A stretch of DNA of 42,445 nucleotides from Opitutales bacterium UBA2995 (lineage in GTDB: Bacteria; Verrucomicrobiota; Verrucomicrobiia; Opitutales; UBA2995), in assembly GCA_002346535.1 (NCBI GenBank), contig DDZZ01000069.1, positions 1 through 42,445 of the forward strand, read 5' to 3'. Below are positions 25,683 through 33,709 of the stretch, in pieces. A program made the position numbers and the translations under genes. Below the pieces are notes generated by a model. The model saw only the letters and a program-made list of their open reading frames with translations. It searched no databases and was not told the origin of the DNA. Within the stretch, counting starts at the first letter, position 1; each line of letters starts with the position of its first letter.

Positions 25683-28322
25683 ATGCCCACTCTTTTTTCC
25701 ATAGTCACTCTATTATCGATTTTGTCGGTTTGTACTTCATTGAGTGCAGTTCGAGTTCCAAAGTTGTTGAATAACCTCTTCGAAAACCACTGCCTGAAAT
25801 GTCATGATGATGTGGAGATGAAAGGCGGATTGGACCTCGATTCCCTTGAATGGAATCTAGAGGATCCATACTTAGCCAGTATCTGGGTAAATGTGCACGA
25901 CCGCTTATCTTCTGGCGAGATGCCGCCTAAAAAGAAAAGCCAACTCACCGATGAAGAACGTAAAGCAGGGGTAACCGACTTAGCGGGTCGAATTATTCAG
26001 TCACAGGAAAATCACTACAGAAAATTTGGCCGAGCTGTGGCGCGCCGAGTAAACCGTTTTGAATACGAAAATATCTTACGGGATTTACTGCATGATCCAC
26101 ATTTGAAGGTCGCTGACCAACTGCCCCTGGACGGGGAAGTGCATGGCTTTGCCAAGGTTGGGTCTGCCCTCGATGTTTCGCATGTCCAGGTTGATGCCTA
26201 TTTGGATACCGCTGAGGTTGCCCTTCGCCGAGTTCTTGAATTCCCGGCGGAGAAACCTACTTCCACCGTTCAACGCTTTCACGCTCGCGAGCAGCAGGTG
26301 ATGTGGAGGGGAAGTGGGAATGCAGGTTGGGGACGTCAGGCTCTTTATTTGGATGGGTTTGATGTTAATTTCGAAGATTCTTTTACCAGGAACCGATTTA
26401 ATCGTGCCAAGGAAGGTGAGCCCTATCCTGATTGGCCGGAGGATGCCTCCGTAGCGATATTCCGAGGAGCTTACACCCCGTATTACTATGGATTTGAAAA
26501 TTTTAAAGCTCCTCAGCGAGGTGTTTACCGTCTTCGACTAAAGGCGCGATCTGTGCTCAGGCAAACCGATTATGTGGATTGGGAGGGCGATGAAGAGCCG
26601 GAATTCTACCCAAATCTTGTGCTCGATGCCAAACGTAAGTTCCCCACCCCAGTAAATGATCGTGTTTTTCCCGGAAAACGAAGTGAACCCGTGAAAGTCT
26701 ACTCCTCTACTCTCGCCGAACCGAATACCCAGAGCACGCTATCTATTGGATTGTTTGAAGCTCCTCCTGATAAACCTGAAGTATTCGACTTCGAAGCTTA
26801 CCTCGAGGAAGGCGCCATGGTTCAGATGGATATTTTGCGTATTCCTACCCCCATGCTTCCAGCGCTTCCGCACACCATCCAGAAAAGCGATCCGGACGGC
26901 TATCCAGGAGTTGCTTTTCACTGGCTGGAGGTGGAAGGTCCGATATACGAGGATTGGCCTTCCGCGTCATACCGTGCGCTGTTCGGTGATCTTCCGTTTC
27001 GAAAGAAGGGGCGTTGGGTCGAGGCTGTATCAGCAATGCCGTTCGAGGATTCCAAGAAGCTTGTATCCGATTTTATGAGACAAGCATACCGGCGTCCAAT
27101 TACTAAGGGAGAGGTCAATCGCTTTTATCGTTATGCCAAAAAGCTCTTGCGGAATGACACGAGCTTTACGGAGTCTATGATTGCAACCTTTGCGGCCGTT
27201 TTGGCTTCCCCTGAATTTCTATTCCAATGTTCGAAGCCGGGCACACTAGACGAATTTGCATTGGCGGAACGGCTAGCCTTTTTTCTTAGTGAGTCGATGC
27301 CCGATCATCGCCTTCGTAAATTGGCGGAGACTGGACAGCTTAAGGATCCGGATATTTTAGGAGCTGAAGTTGAGAGACTCTTGGAGAAATCTGAATCGTA
27401 CCGTTTTGTTCAGAGGTTTTTGGAGTCCTGGCTTAAACTGGATGAAATAAACGATACTGACCCCGATCGAGAACTGTACCCTGAATATGCAGGCGACTGG
27501 TGGCTGATTGATTCCATTGTTAAAGAATCAAACCTCTTTTTTTACGACCTAGTGAAAAATAATCGCCCGAGCTTTAACGTCATCGACTCCAATTACACTT
27601 TTCTTGATGAGCGTCTTGCGCGGCACTACGGAATCTCGGGCATATTAGGACCTTCGTTTCGACTGATGCCTCTTCCCGAACATAGCCCTTATGGCGGGAT
27701 CCTCACACAGGCTTCGGTATTAAAAGTGACCGCCAATGGCACAGTCACCTCACCAGTTCTTCGTGGTGTATACGTAATGGAGCGTTTTCTGGGTGATCCA
27801 CCGCCTCCACCACCCCCAACTATCCCTGCCGTTGAACCGGATATCCGTGGAACTTCCACCATGCGAGAATTGCTTGTGAAGCACAGGGAAGATCCATCCT
27901 GTGCTTCTTGCCATCGGAAAATTGATCCTCCGGGCTTCGCCCTTGAAAGTTTCGATGTCATGGGGCACTGGCGTGATAACTATCGTTCGTTCGTCCAGGG
28001 ATCTGAACGAATTGAAGGTGTTGGGCGAAGTGGTAATGAGTTCGTTCATTACGTAGCCCAAGAAATTGATGCTTCCGGTCAGACAGTAGATGGTAATCCC
28101 TTTGCAGACATACTTGAATTTAAGAAACTGCTTTTGCATGATGAGGAGACTATTGCTCGCAATCTTATAGAACAGCTTCTTGTATATGCTACGGGTGCTC
28201 CGATTCACTTTGCTGATCGTGCTGAAGTAGCTGCTATCCTCGAAAAGAGTCGCAAGTCTGATTACGGCGTTCGTACATTGATTCACGAAATTGTTCAAAG
28301 CCCGCTCTTTCTTCGAAAGTAA
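25683..28322 (+). CDS. DUF1587/DUF1595/DUF1592/DUF1588/DUF1585 planctomycete-type cytochrome protein
   Basis: An open frame exists from 25251, but its first 144 codons run antisense to the TIM-like gene. The ATG at 25683 opens a signal peptide (MPTLFSIVTLLSILSVCTSL), giving 879 residues. Domains in order are a PSCyt haem site C37-L-K-C-H41, DUF1587 near 120-180 (VARRVNRFEYENILRDLL), a long middle region, DUF1595 near 460 (RQAYRRPITKGEVNRFYR), DUF1592 from about 510 (ALAERLAFFLSESMPD), DUF1588 with PPPPPPTIPAVEPDIRGTS and a second haem site C740-A-S-C-H744 (CHRKIDPPGFALESFD), and DUF1585 at the end. Periplasmic; the reaction is unknown. The DUF1552 partner follows 17 bp later. Confidence 0.9.
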   Translation: MPTLFSIVTLLSILSVCTSLSAVRVPKLLNNLFENHCLKCHDDVEMKGGLDLDSLEWNLEDPYLASIWVNVHDRLSSGEMPPKKKSQLTDEERKAGVTDLAGRIIQSQENHYRKFGRAVARRVNRFEYENILRDLLHDPHLKVADQLPLDGEVHGFAKVGSALDVSHVQVDAYLDTAEVALRRVLEFPAEKPTSTVQRFHAREQQVMWRGSGNAGWGRQALYLDGFDVNFEDSFTRNRFNRAKEGEPYPDWPEDASVAIFRGAYTPYYYGFENFKAPQRGVYRLRLKARSVLRQTDYVDWEGDEEPEFYPNLVLDAKRKFPTPVNDRVFPGKRSEPVKVYSSTLAEPNTQSTLSIGLFEAPPDKPEVFDFEAYLEEGAMVQMDILRIPTPMLPALPHTIQKSDPDGYPGVAFHWLEVEGPIYEDWPSASYRALFGDLPFRKKGRWVEAVSAMPFEDSKKLVSDFMRQAYRRPITKGEVNRFYRYAKKLLRNDTSFTESMIATFAAVLASPEFLFQCSKPGTLDEFALAERLAFFLSESMPDHRLRKLAETGQLKDPDILGAEVERLLEKSESYRFVQRFLESWLKLDEINDTDPDRELYPEYAGDWWLIDSIVKESNLFFYDLVKNNRPSFNVIDSNYTFLDERLARHYGISGILGPSFRLMPLPEHSPYGGILTQASVLKVTANGTVTSPVLRGVYVMERFLGDPPPPPPPTIPAVEPDIRGTSTMRELLVKHREDPSCASCHRKIDPPGFALESFDVMGHWRDNYRSFVQGSERIEGVGRSGNEFVHYVAQEIDASGQTVDGNPFADILEFKKLLLHDEETIARNLIEQLLVYATGAPIHFADRAEVAAILEKSRKSDYGVRTLIHEIVQSPLFLRK

Positions 28323-28339
28323 GATCGATCACAAAAAAT

Positions 28340-29593
28340 ATGAAAACCTCTCGCAGAAACTTCCTCCGTGCCGCGGGTGTCAGCCTTTGCCTTCCTGTTC
28401 TTGAGTCTTTCGGAGTCACGAAATCTCTTGTCGCTCCCAAGCGGATGATCGCCATCTGCCAGGATCTCGGTTTTATCCCCCGCTTATTTTTCCCTCAGGC
28501 AAAAGGAAGGGATTACAATCTTTCTCCCTATCTCGAAGTCATTGGTGCCCATCGTGAGAAGTTCACCGTATTCAGTGGCCTGTCTCATCCTGGTGTCGAT
28601 GGTGGTCACCGCGCGGACAAAGCGTTTTTGACAGCGGCCCCACACCCCGGGAGAGCCAGTTTCCGAAACAGTATTTCTCTTGATCAAGTGATGGCCAACG
28701 AAGTGGGTCACCTGACCCGTTTCCGTTCGTTGTCCATATCCGTTAATGAAGTAAGAAGTTTGTCATACACTCAGGCTGGCGTTGAAATTCCAAGCATCAA
28801 AAGTGCTACCGACCTATACCAGAAGATGTTTTTACAGGGCGACCAAAAAGCGATGGAAGCACAGTTGGCGCGCCTGCGCCGAAAGGAGAGTATCCTCGAT
28901 GTCGTCCTCGCGCAGAGCTCAAGTCTTAAAAGACGTGTTAGCACGTCTGATCGTGAACGCATTGATCAATACCAGACGGCAGTTCGAAGCTTGGAGCAAC
29001 GTTTATCCGAACAAAGTGCGTGGGAGACTCGGCCCAAGCCCACCGTGGACGATCCAATGCCGGAATACCCGAGTGATAAGAAGCAGTTTTTTGAAATGGT
29101 GCGGATGATGTACGATATGTCTCGACTTGCCTTTCAGGCGGATTCTACCCGTGTGATTACGCTGTTTTTGGGCGGACAGCGAACACCGGGTGTTATTTTT
29201 GAAGACGGTCGATCACTTGGTGGCTACCACAACATTTCCCATCACGGAAAAGATGAAACGAAATTGGCCCAGTTGGAGGAAATTGAATACGTGCAGATGC
29301 AGTTGCTCGAAGAACTTCTAAGGGACCTTCAGGAAGTCGAAGAGTCGGAAGGTTCTCTCTTGGACAACACCATGGTCCTCTATGGTAGTAATCTGGGGGA
29401 TGCCAATATCCACAATAACATTAACCTACCAACAATTCTGGCGGGAGGGGGCTATCGTCACGGCCAACACTTGGCATTTAACGAACACAATAATACACCG
29501 CTTTGTAATCTCTATCTTAGTATGCTCCACAACATGGGCATTGAAGCCAGTCGCTTTGGTAGCAGTTCAGGTACGCTGACAGGACTGGTTTGA
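28340..29593 (+). CDS. DUF1552 protein, Tat-exported
   Basis: The 417-residue protein starts with a clear twin-arginine signal (KTSRRNFLRAAGVSLCLPVL). The DUF1552 body follows: FIPRLFFPQAKGRDY, FTVFSGLSHPGVDGGHRADK, SISLDQVMANEVGHLTRF, then HNISHHGKDETKLAQLEEIE and NTMVLYGSNLGDANIHNNIN near the end. This is the usual partner of DUF1592/DUF1588 cytochrome proteins, encoded directly upstream with a 17-bp gap, and the two are probably co-transcribed and act together in the periplasm. The fold is related to DUF1501 and phosphatases/sulfatases, but no reaction is established. Confidence 0.9.
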   Translation: MKTSRRNFLRAAGVSLCLPVLESFGVTKSLVAPKRMIAICQDLGFIPRLFFPQAKGRDYNLSPYLEVIGAHREKFTVFSGLSHPGVDGGHRADKAFLTAAPHPGRASFRNSISLDQVMANEVGHLTRFRSLSISVNEVRSLSYTQAGVEIPSIKSATDLYQKMFLQGDQKAMEAQLARLRRKESILDVVLAQSSSLKRRVSTSDRERIDQYQTAVRSLEQRLSEQSAWETRPKPTVDDPMPEYPSDKKQFFEMVRMMYDMSRLAFQADSTRVITLFLGGQRTPGVIFEDGRSLGGYHNISHHGKDETKLAQLEEIEYVQMQLLEELLRDLQEVEESEGSLLDNTMVLYGSNLGDANIHNNINLPTILAGGGYRHGQHLAFNEHNNTPLCNLYLSMLHNMGIEASRFGSSSGTLTGLV

Positions 29594-29633
29594 TGACAAA
29601 CAAGAGAACGCCTCCATTTATTTAGAAAAAACA

Positions 29634-29810
29634 ATGGAAAGCAAACCTACCGACAAAGAGAATAAATTAGATATGTTAAATCATTGGCCTACTTTAGTGG
29701 CCAATGTTGGCGTTTTGGTTGGAATTATCTTCCTCGTATTAGAATTTTGGAAAAACACAACCGCCATGGGGCTATTTCGAGGTCGAGGAGATGGCCACAT
29801 TTATTGGTAA
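29634..29810 (+). pseudogene. Scrap of a small one-helix membrane protein gene
   Basis: A 58-codon frame gives MESKPTDKENKLDMLNHWPT then LVANVGVLVGIIFLVLEFWK NT, the typical opening of a group of unnamed proteins that begin with one membrane helix ending in E-I-R-Q-N-T. After this helix the sequence becomes unrelated (GLFRGRGDGHIYW, stop). A deletion seems to have joined this start to the following sulfatase scrap. Confidence 0.5.
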
Positions 29811-29842
29811 CACTCGCGGGCCTTATAATACTTCAACCAATT

Positions 29843-30076
29843 ATGGGTCAGGCATCTCCACCGCCGAACGTAGTTTTGTTTTTGTTAGATGATCTAGGAT
29901 CGGGAGAGCTGGAATGTTACGCCAGAAAATTTCACGAGACACCCAATATTGACGCGCTGACTGAGAGTGGACTGTTGTTTACGAACGCGTATTCGGGGCA
30001 TCCGTGGATTGAGAAAGTGGGAATAGAGTCGAAATACGAATTAAAATTGCTGGGCCCATCAGACGTATCTTATTGA
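29843..30076 (+). pseudogene. N-terminal scrap of a sulfatase gene
   Basis: The frame (open from 29684) reads RRWPHLLVTLAGLIILQPIM, a signal-peptide-like stretch, then PPNVVLFLLDDLGSGELECY, ETPNIDALTESGLLFTNAYS GHP. This is a sulfatase start with its D-D metal ligands. Exactly where the C-x-P-[ST]-R formylglycine motif should follow, the sequence changes to WIEKVGIESKYELKLLGPSD and stops. The product would have no active site. Confidence 0.8.
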
Positions 30077-30109
30077 ATAAAGGAAAGGGTGAATCTACTT
30101 TATTTTTTG

Positions 30110-30117
30110 AAGGAGGT
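30110..30117 (+). promoter_or_regulatory. Strong Shine-Dalgarno site of the TauD-like gene
   Basis: AAGGAGGT is a perfect match to the anti-Shine-Dalgarno core, 6 bases before the ATG at 30124. Most other starts in this window have no recognisable site, so this one stands out and fixes the start. Confidence 0.8.
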
Positions 30118-30123
30118 AATTAA

Positions 30124-30918
30124 ATGAATTTTTGCCAGAATCTCGGAGTCGTTCCTGATCGCACGGCAGATCCCCGAAAAGCATTACAATTATTACGTCG
30201 CGAAGGTGCAGTGATTTTGATAGATATTGAATCAGGCGAAGAAGCTTCCCGGCAGGTCGGTTTCGATGTTTTTGGGGATTTAGTCCTCGAGATTCCTCCA
30301 GCTGCTCGCGTGCTCGCAGGAGGCGAGAAGGATAGGATGCCGGAGGGGCTTACCTTTGAAACAAGGTCGCACGCACATACGGATGGGTTTTCATATGGTG
30401 ATGGCTATCCGGACCATTTTGTCCTCAAATGTGAGAGGCACAGCGAGGTCGGAGGTGAAAGCTTTTTGATCGACGGTTATGCTTTGCTGGATGCCCTGAC
30501 CAAGGATCCGGATACTCAGTGGGTCGGCGAAGGCTTGCGGACAATTGAAGTAGATCAGACGGAACCTGGGAAGAGGACATCAATATCACCTGTAGTGCAA
30601 TCCGGACCTACAGGAAGAACCATGGTACGTCGTTTGCCTGACCAACAGCCCAACGCTGAAAGCGAGGATCCAGAACGCGACCGGCAAATGCTGGATATTT
30701 GGGAAGCGGCGATCAACGCCGCGGAGGAATTGGTGCCGCGCTTTAAATTGTTTGAAGGTGAGGCGGTGATCATTGATAACTATCGACTCTTTCATGGCCG
30801 TGAAGGTTATAAAGATTTGAACCGAATGATGTGGCGGGTTTGGATTTGGACAAAGGAGGCCAAGCAAGTCCCTGAAGGCTACCTCCATTCCGACAGCCGG
30901 CATGCGGATGCGATATAG
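30124..30918 (+). CDS. TauD/TfdA-family Fe(II)/2-oxoglutarate dioxygenase
   Basis: The 264-residue cytoplasmic protein has the facial triad of the family: H85 and D87 in HAHTDG, and H224 in NYRLFHGREGY, with R238 (RMMWRVW) as the likely 2-oxoglutarate-binding Arg. The family hydroxylates sulfonates, sulfate esters, herbicides, carnitine precursors or peptide intermediates. The substrate is not readable here. It is shorter at the N-terminus than TauD. It stands between a broken and an intact sulfatase gene, so an alkyl-sulfate or similar substrate is possible but only inferred. A strong ribosome-binding site precedes it. Confidence 0.88.
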   Translation: MNFCQNLGVVPDRTADPRKALQLLRREGAVILIDIESGEEASRQVGFDVFGDLVLEIPPAARVLAGGEKDRMPEGLTFETRSHAHTDGFSYGDGYPDHFVLKCERHSEVGGESFLIDGYALLDALTKDPDTQWVGEGLRTIEVDQTEPGKRTSISPVVQSGPTGRTMVRRLPDQQPNAESEDPERDRQMLDIWEAAINAAEELVPRFKLFEGEAVIIDNYRLFHGREGYKDLNRMMWRVWIWTKEAKQVPEGYLHSDSRHADAI

Positions 30919-30966
30919 GCGCCTTATGATTAGCCATGGATTTCGTTGAGCTCGAAGCGTGTCCCA

Positions 30967-32514
30967 ATGTTTAGGATGAGACCACTAGCTACTCTTATTT
31001 TGATATACATTTTTTATTCGGCTGGACTCCAAGGCTCTAATGATAAACCAAACTTCATCGTTATTCTCGCTGATGACATGGGGTATTCCGATCTTGGTTG
31101 CACGGGCAGCGAAATAGAAACACCTCATTTAGATATATTGGCCAAAAACGGACTGCTCTTCACTAATCTTTATAATACGGCTCGCTGTTGTCCTACGCGG
31201 GCCAGTCTTTTGACGGGCCTTTATTCGCACAATGCAGGTGTAGGATACATGGATTCGGATAGTGGGTATCCCGGCTACCGAGGCCATTTGTCTGAAAATG
31301 CAGTGACGATTGCCGAGGTGTTGGGTGAAAAAAGCTATCAAACCATCTTAAGCGGTAAGTGGCATCTAGGTGGAGTTCGAGAATATTGGCCTGATCGTAG
31401 GGGTTTTCAAAAGTTTTACGGAGTCCCCCAGGGTGGCGGACTTTATTTTTACCCCAGTCGATTCATCGACCGTAAAATTTACCGAAATGGTGAGCATATC
31501 GAACCTGAGGACCCCAATTATTACACGACGGATGCATTTACGACGGAAGCGCTTAAGTTTATTGCGGAGTCCAACCGGGACGGGAAACCGTTTTTTCTTT
31601 ACTTGGCATACGTGGCACCCCACTATCCGTTGCAAGCGCACGAAGAGGATATCCAAAAACACTTGGGCAAATACAAAGCCGGTTATGAGGCCATTCGCAA
31701 TGCGCGGTTCAAAAAACAAAAGCGCCTCGGTATTGTAAATCCTGATACTAAGCTATCTCCCATTCACGATGGATCGGTGATTGACGACGTTGAAACGATG
31801 GACCGAAAGATGGCCGTTTATGCAGCTCAAATGGATAACCTTGACCAAAATGTTGGCCGTTTGGTGAAAGGATTGATGGACATGAAGCTTTTTGAAAATA
31901 CCTTAATACTTTTTATGTCGGACAACGGTGCGGTTTTGTCGGAAGTGGATTGGGAACTCGATGGTGGTCCGCGCGGAGAAATTGGAACCAATGAGTCCTT
32001 TGTATCCTATGGTAAGCACTGGGGTAATGTCAGTAACACTCCCTTTCGAAAATACAAATCGCAAGCTCACGAAGGCGGGGTGGTGTCACCCCTTATTGCT
32101 CATTGGCCGAATGGTATCAAAAGGCATCAAAAGGTCCGCGAGGTCGTCCATGTTATTGATATTTTTCCTACCCTTCTTGAACTAGCCAATGTTGACTACC
32201 CCAAACGCTTTCGGGGCCATCGGATAAAACCTCTACAGGGGGCTAGCTTTTCGAATGTAATTAAAGGGGAATCATTGGAATCTGATCGCCCCATTTTCTG
32301 GGAGCACATGGGAAACAGTGGTGTACGAAAGGGCGATCTAAAAGCGGTTCGTACTCATGGACAGCCCTGGGAACTCTATAATCTTTCTTCTGATCCCACG
32401 GAACTGGATGACTTGGCAGAGGCACGACCTCAGGATCTCGGACGGCTGAAAATAGCCTACAAAAAATGGGCCAAGGAAAACGGCGTCATGGATTGGCCGT
32501 TACCGGGTAGGTGA
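30967..32514 (+). CDS. Secreted type-I sulfatase
   Basis: An open frame starts with TTG at 30946, but the ATG at 30967 gives a good signal peptide (MFRMRPLATLILIYIFYSAG) and a 515-residue protein. The core is NFIVILADDMGYSDLGC with paired Asp ligands. The formylglycine motif is C74-C-P-T-R78 followed by ASLLTGLY. GKWHLGGVREYWPDRRGFQ, FLYLAYVAPHYPLQAHEE, LFMSDNGAVLSE, and LYNLSSDPTELDDLAEARP near the C-terminus complete a full-length arylsulfatase-A-type enzyme. It starts 48 bp after the TauD-like gene, likely in the same transcript. It converges on the ThuA gene. Confidence 0.92.
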   Translation: MFRMRPLATLILIYIFYSAGLQGSNDKPNFIVILADDMGYSDLGCTGSEIETPHLDILAKNGLLFTNLYNTARCCPTRASLLTGLYSHNAGVGYMDSDSGYPGYRGHLSENAVTIAEVLGEKSYQTILSGKWHLGGVREYWPDRRGFQKFYGVPQGGGLYFYPSRFIDRKIYRNGEHIEPEDPNYYTTDAFTTEALKFIAESNRDGKPFFLYLAYVAPHYPLQAHEEDIQKHLGKYKAGYEAIRNARFKKQKRLGIVNPDTKLSPIHDGSVIDDVETMDRKMAVYAAQMDNLDQNVGRLVKGLMDMKLFENTLILFMSDNGAVLSEVDWELDGGPRGEIGTNESFVSYGKHWGNVSNTPFRKYKSQAHEGGVVSPLIAHWPNGIKRHQKVREVVHVIDIFPTLLELANVDYPKRFRGHRIKPLQGASFSNVIKGESLESDRPIFWEHMGNSGVRKGDLKAVRTHGQPWELYNLSSDPTELDDLAEARPQDLGRLKIAYKKWAKENGVMDWPLPGR

Positions 32515-32529
32515 TCGTTTGATATTCGT

Positions 32530-33432
32530 TTACCGCCTCGGCGTCCAGTCGCTTTTGTCGTCGAGATTGGCCTTCATTTCATCATCGGTTGGAGTTTTCG
32601 ATGGAACGCCACTTTCAGGAACCTCAATTTGGGCTGTCCACGCAATTGCGTTTAGAACCACTGTGCGAAAATTGTCGTCTTGCCAACTTTTGTGAAAATG
32701 TGCGCCGGTAAACCCAAAGCCTCGACCTTTCCCATCCGGTCGTTGATAAGTCCACGCCACTGGTTGGCTCTCTCCCTTGGCTACGGATTTCCTTACGTGT
32801 GGATTGCCATGACGTGGACCGTCGGGACGTACCAGCGTTTCAGGACCAGGGACGTCCGATAAAATGGGAGTGACCCCTTTCATGCCCTCAATGAAGTTCA
32901 TGTGGTAGTACCATTCGTCGTGCAAACTGAAGGGAGTTAACCCATTGGCTACGGGATGATTGGGAAACGATTTAAAGTCGGGCGTCCAATGCGGATTGAC
33001 TGACAAATTCACATCACAAAAGCCTCCCAGCCATTCATGAAATTTGTCTCCAGATTCGCCATTCAACGCTTCAGTGGCCCAGTGAATCATTACAACACCG
33101 GTACCTTTTTTCATAAGGGCATCAAATGCATCTAAATGCGGATTGAGCAGGTGTGCTGAGTACCCGGTGCAAAAAATCACAATGGTATCTGCGTCATCCA
33201 AAACGGATGGGTCTTCCGGGTAACCCACATCCGGAAGCACGATTGCATCAAATCCCAGGTCCGCCTCATTCAAGGCATTGGCCAGGATTATATTACCTGC
33301 CCGGTGTTCATGGCTCATCGGCCCATGACTGGGCTTGCCCGAAATAAACACGACCTTTGTTTTTTCCCCGGCGCAGGCGAATCCAGCCATGCAAATTAAC
33401 AGACTAGTAAGAATCTTTTTCAGAAATTTCAT
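32530..33432 (-). CDS. ThuA-like domain protein, exported
   Basis: The open frame reaches to 33495, but the ATG at 33432 opens a clear signal peptide (MKFLKKILTSLLICMAGFAC, possibly a lipoprotein signal), giving 300 residues. The ThuA (trehalose-utilisation-like, glutamine-amidotransferase-like) fold shows in VVFISGKPSHGPMSHEHRAG, TIVIFCTGYSAHLLNP, GVVMIHWATEALNGESGDKF, NHPVANGLTPFSLHDEWYY and GRGFGFTGAHFHKSWQDDNF. ThuA-like proteins are frequent beside sulfatases and sugar oxidoreductases in this superphylum; the reaction is unknown. It is the last gene of a minus-strand run that includes a sulfatase stub and the DUF1501 gene. Confidence 0.88.
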   Translation of the reverse strand: MKFLKKILTSLLICMAGFACAGEKTKVVFISGKPSHGPMSHEHRAGNIILANALNEADLGFDAIVLPDVGYPEDPSVLDDADTIVIFCTGYSAHLLNPHLDAFDALMKKGTGVVMIHWATEALNGESGDKFHEWLGGFCDVNLSVNPHWTPDFKSFPNHPVANGLTPFSLHDEWYYHMNFIEGMKGVTPILSDVPGPETLVRPDGPRHGNPHVRKSVAKGESQPVAWTYQRPDGKGRGFGFTGAHFHKSWQDDNFRTVVLNAIAWTAQIEVPESGVPSKTPTDDEMKANLDDKSDWTPRR

Positions 33433-33598
33433 GAGAAGATTTGCGAAACTGATCAATATTGGCCGTGGAAGGTTCGCCTCCGTGGTAGCCCACATCCATC
33501 CAGCCTTGGTCGTCAGATATCAGTAGCACGACATTTGGTTTGGTGTTTGCTGCCAAAAGACTTGAAGCGATCAAAAGGACCAGGGGTATACATTTCAT
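33404..33598 (-). pseudogene. N-terminal scrap of a sulfatase gene upstream of the ThuA gene
   Basis: The frame encodes a signal peptide and sulfatase start: MKCIPLVLLIASSLLAANTK then PNVVLLISDDQGWMDVGYHG, GEPSTANIDQFRKSS. Homology ends before the formylglycine motif and the frame runs 29 bases into the ThuA gene, stopping at 33404. The rest of the enzyme has been deleted, bringing the ThuA start right behind the stub, so the stub's start may still feed translation of the ThuA gene. Confidence 0.8.
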
Positions 33599-33709
33599 TC
33601 AGTAGCTTTCCATAAAGGGGTATGCCGCGGAAGAGGTATGATGCCCTCAGGATGCGGATTCATAGTCATAGACTTTGTTCAAGGGCCCATTTCGGGTGTG
33701 CACTATACA

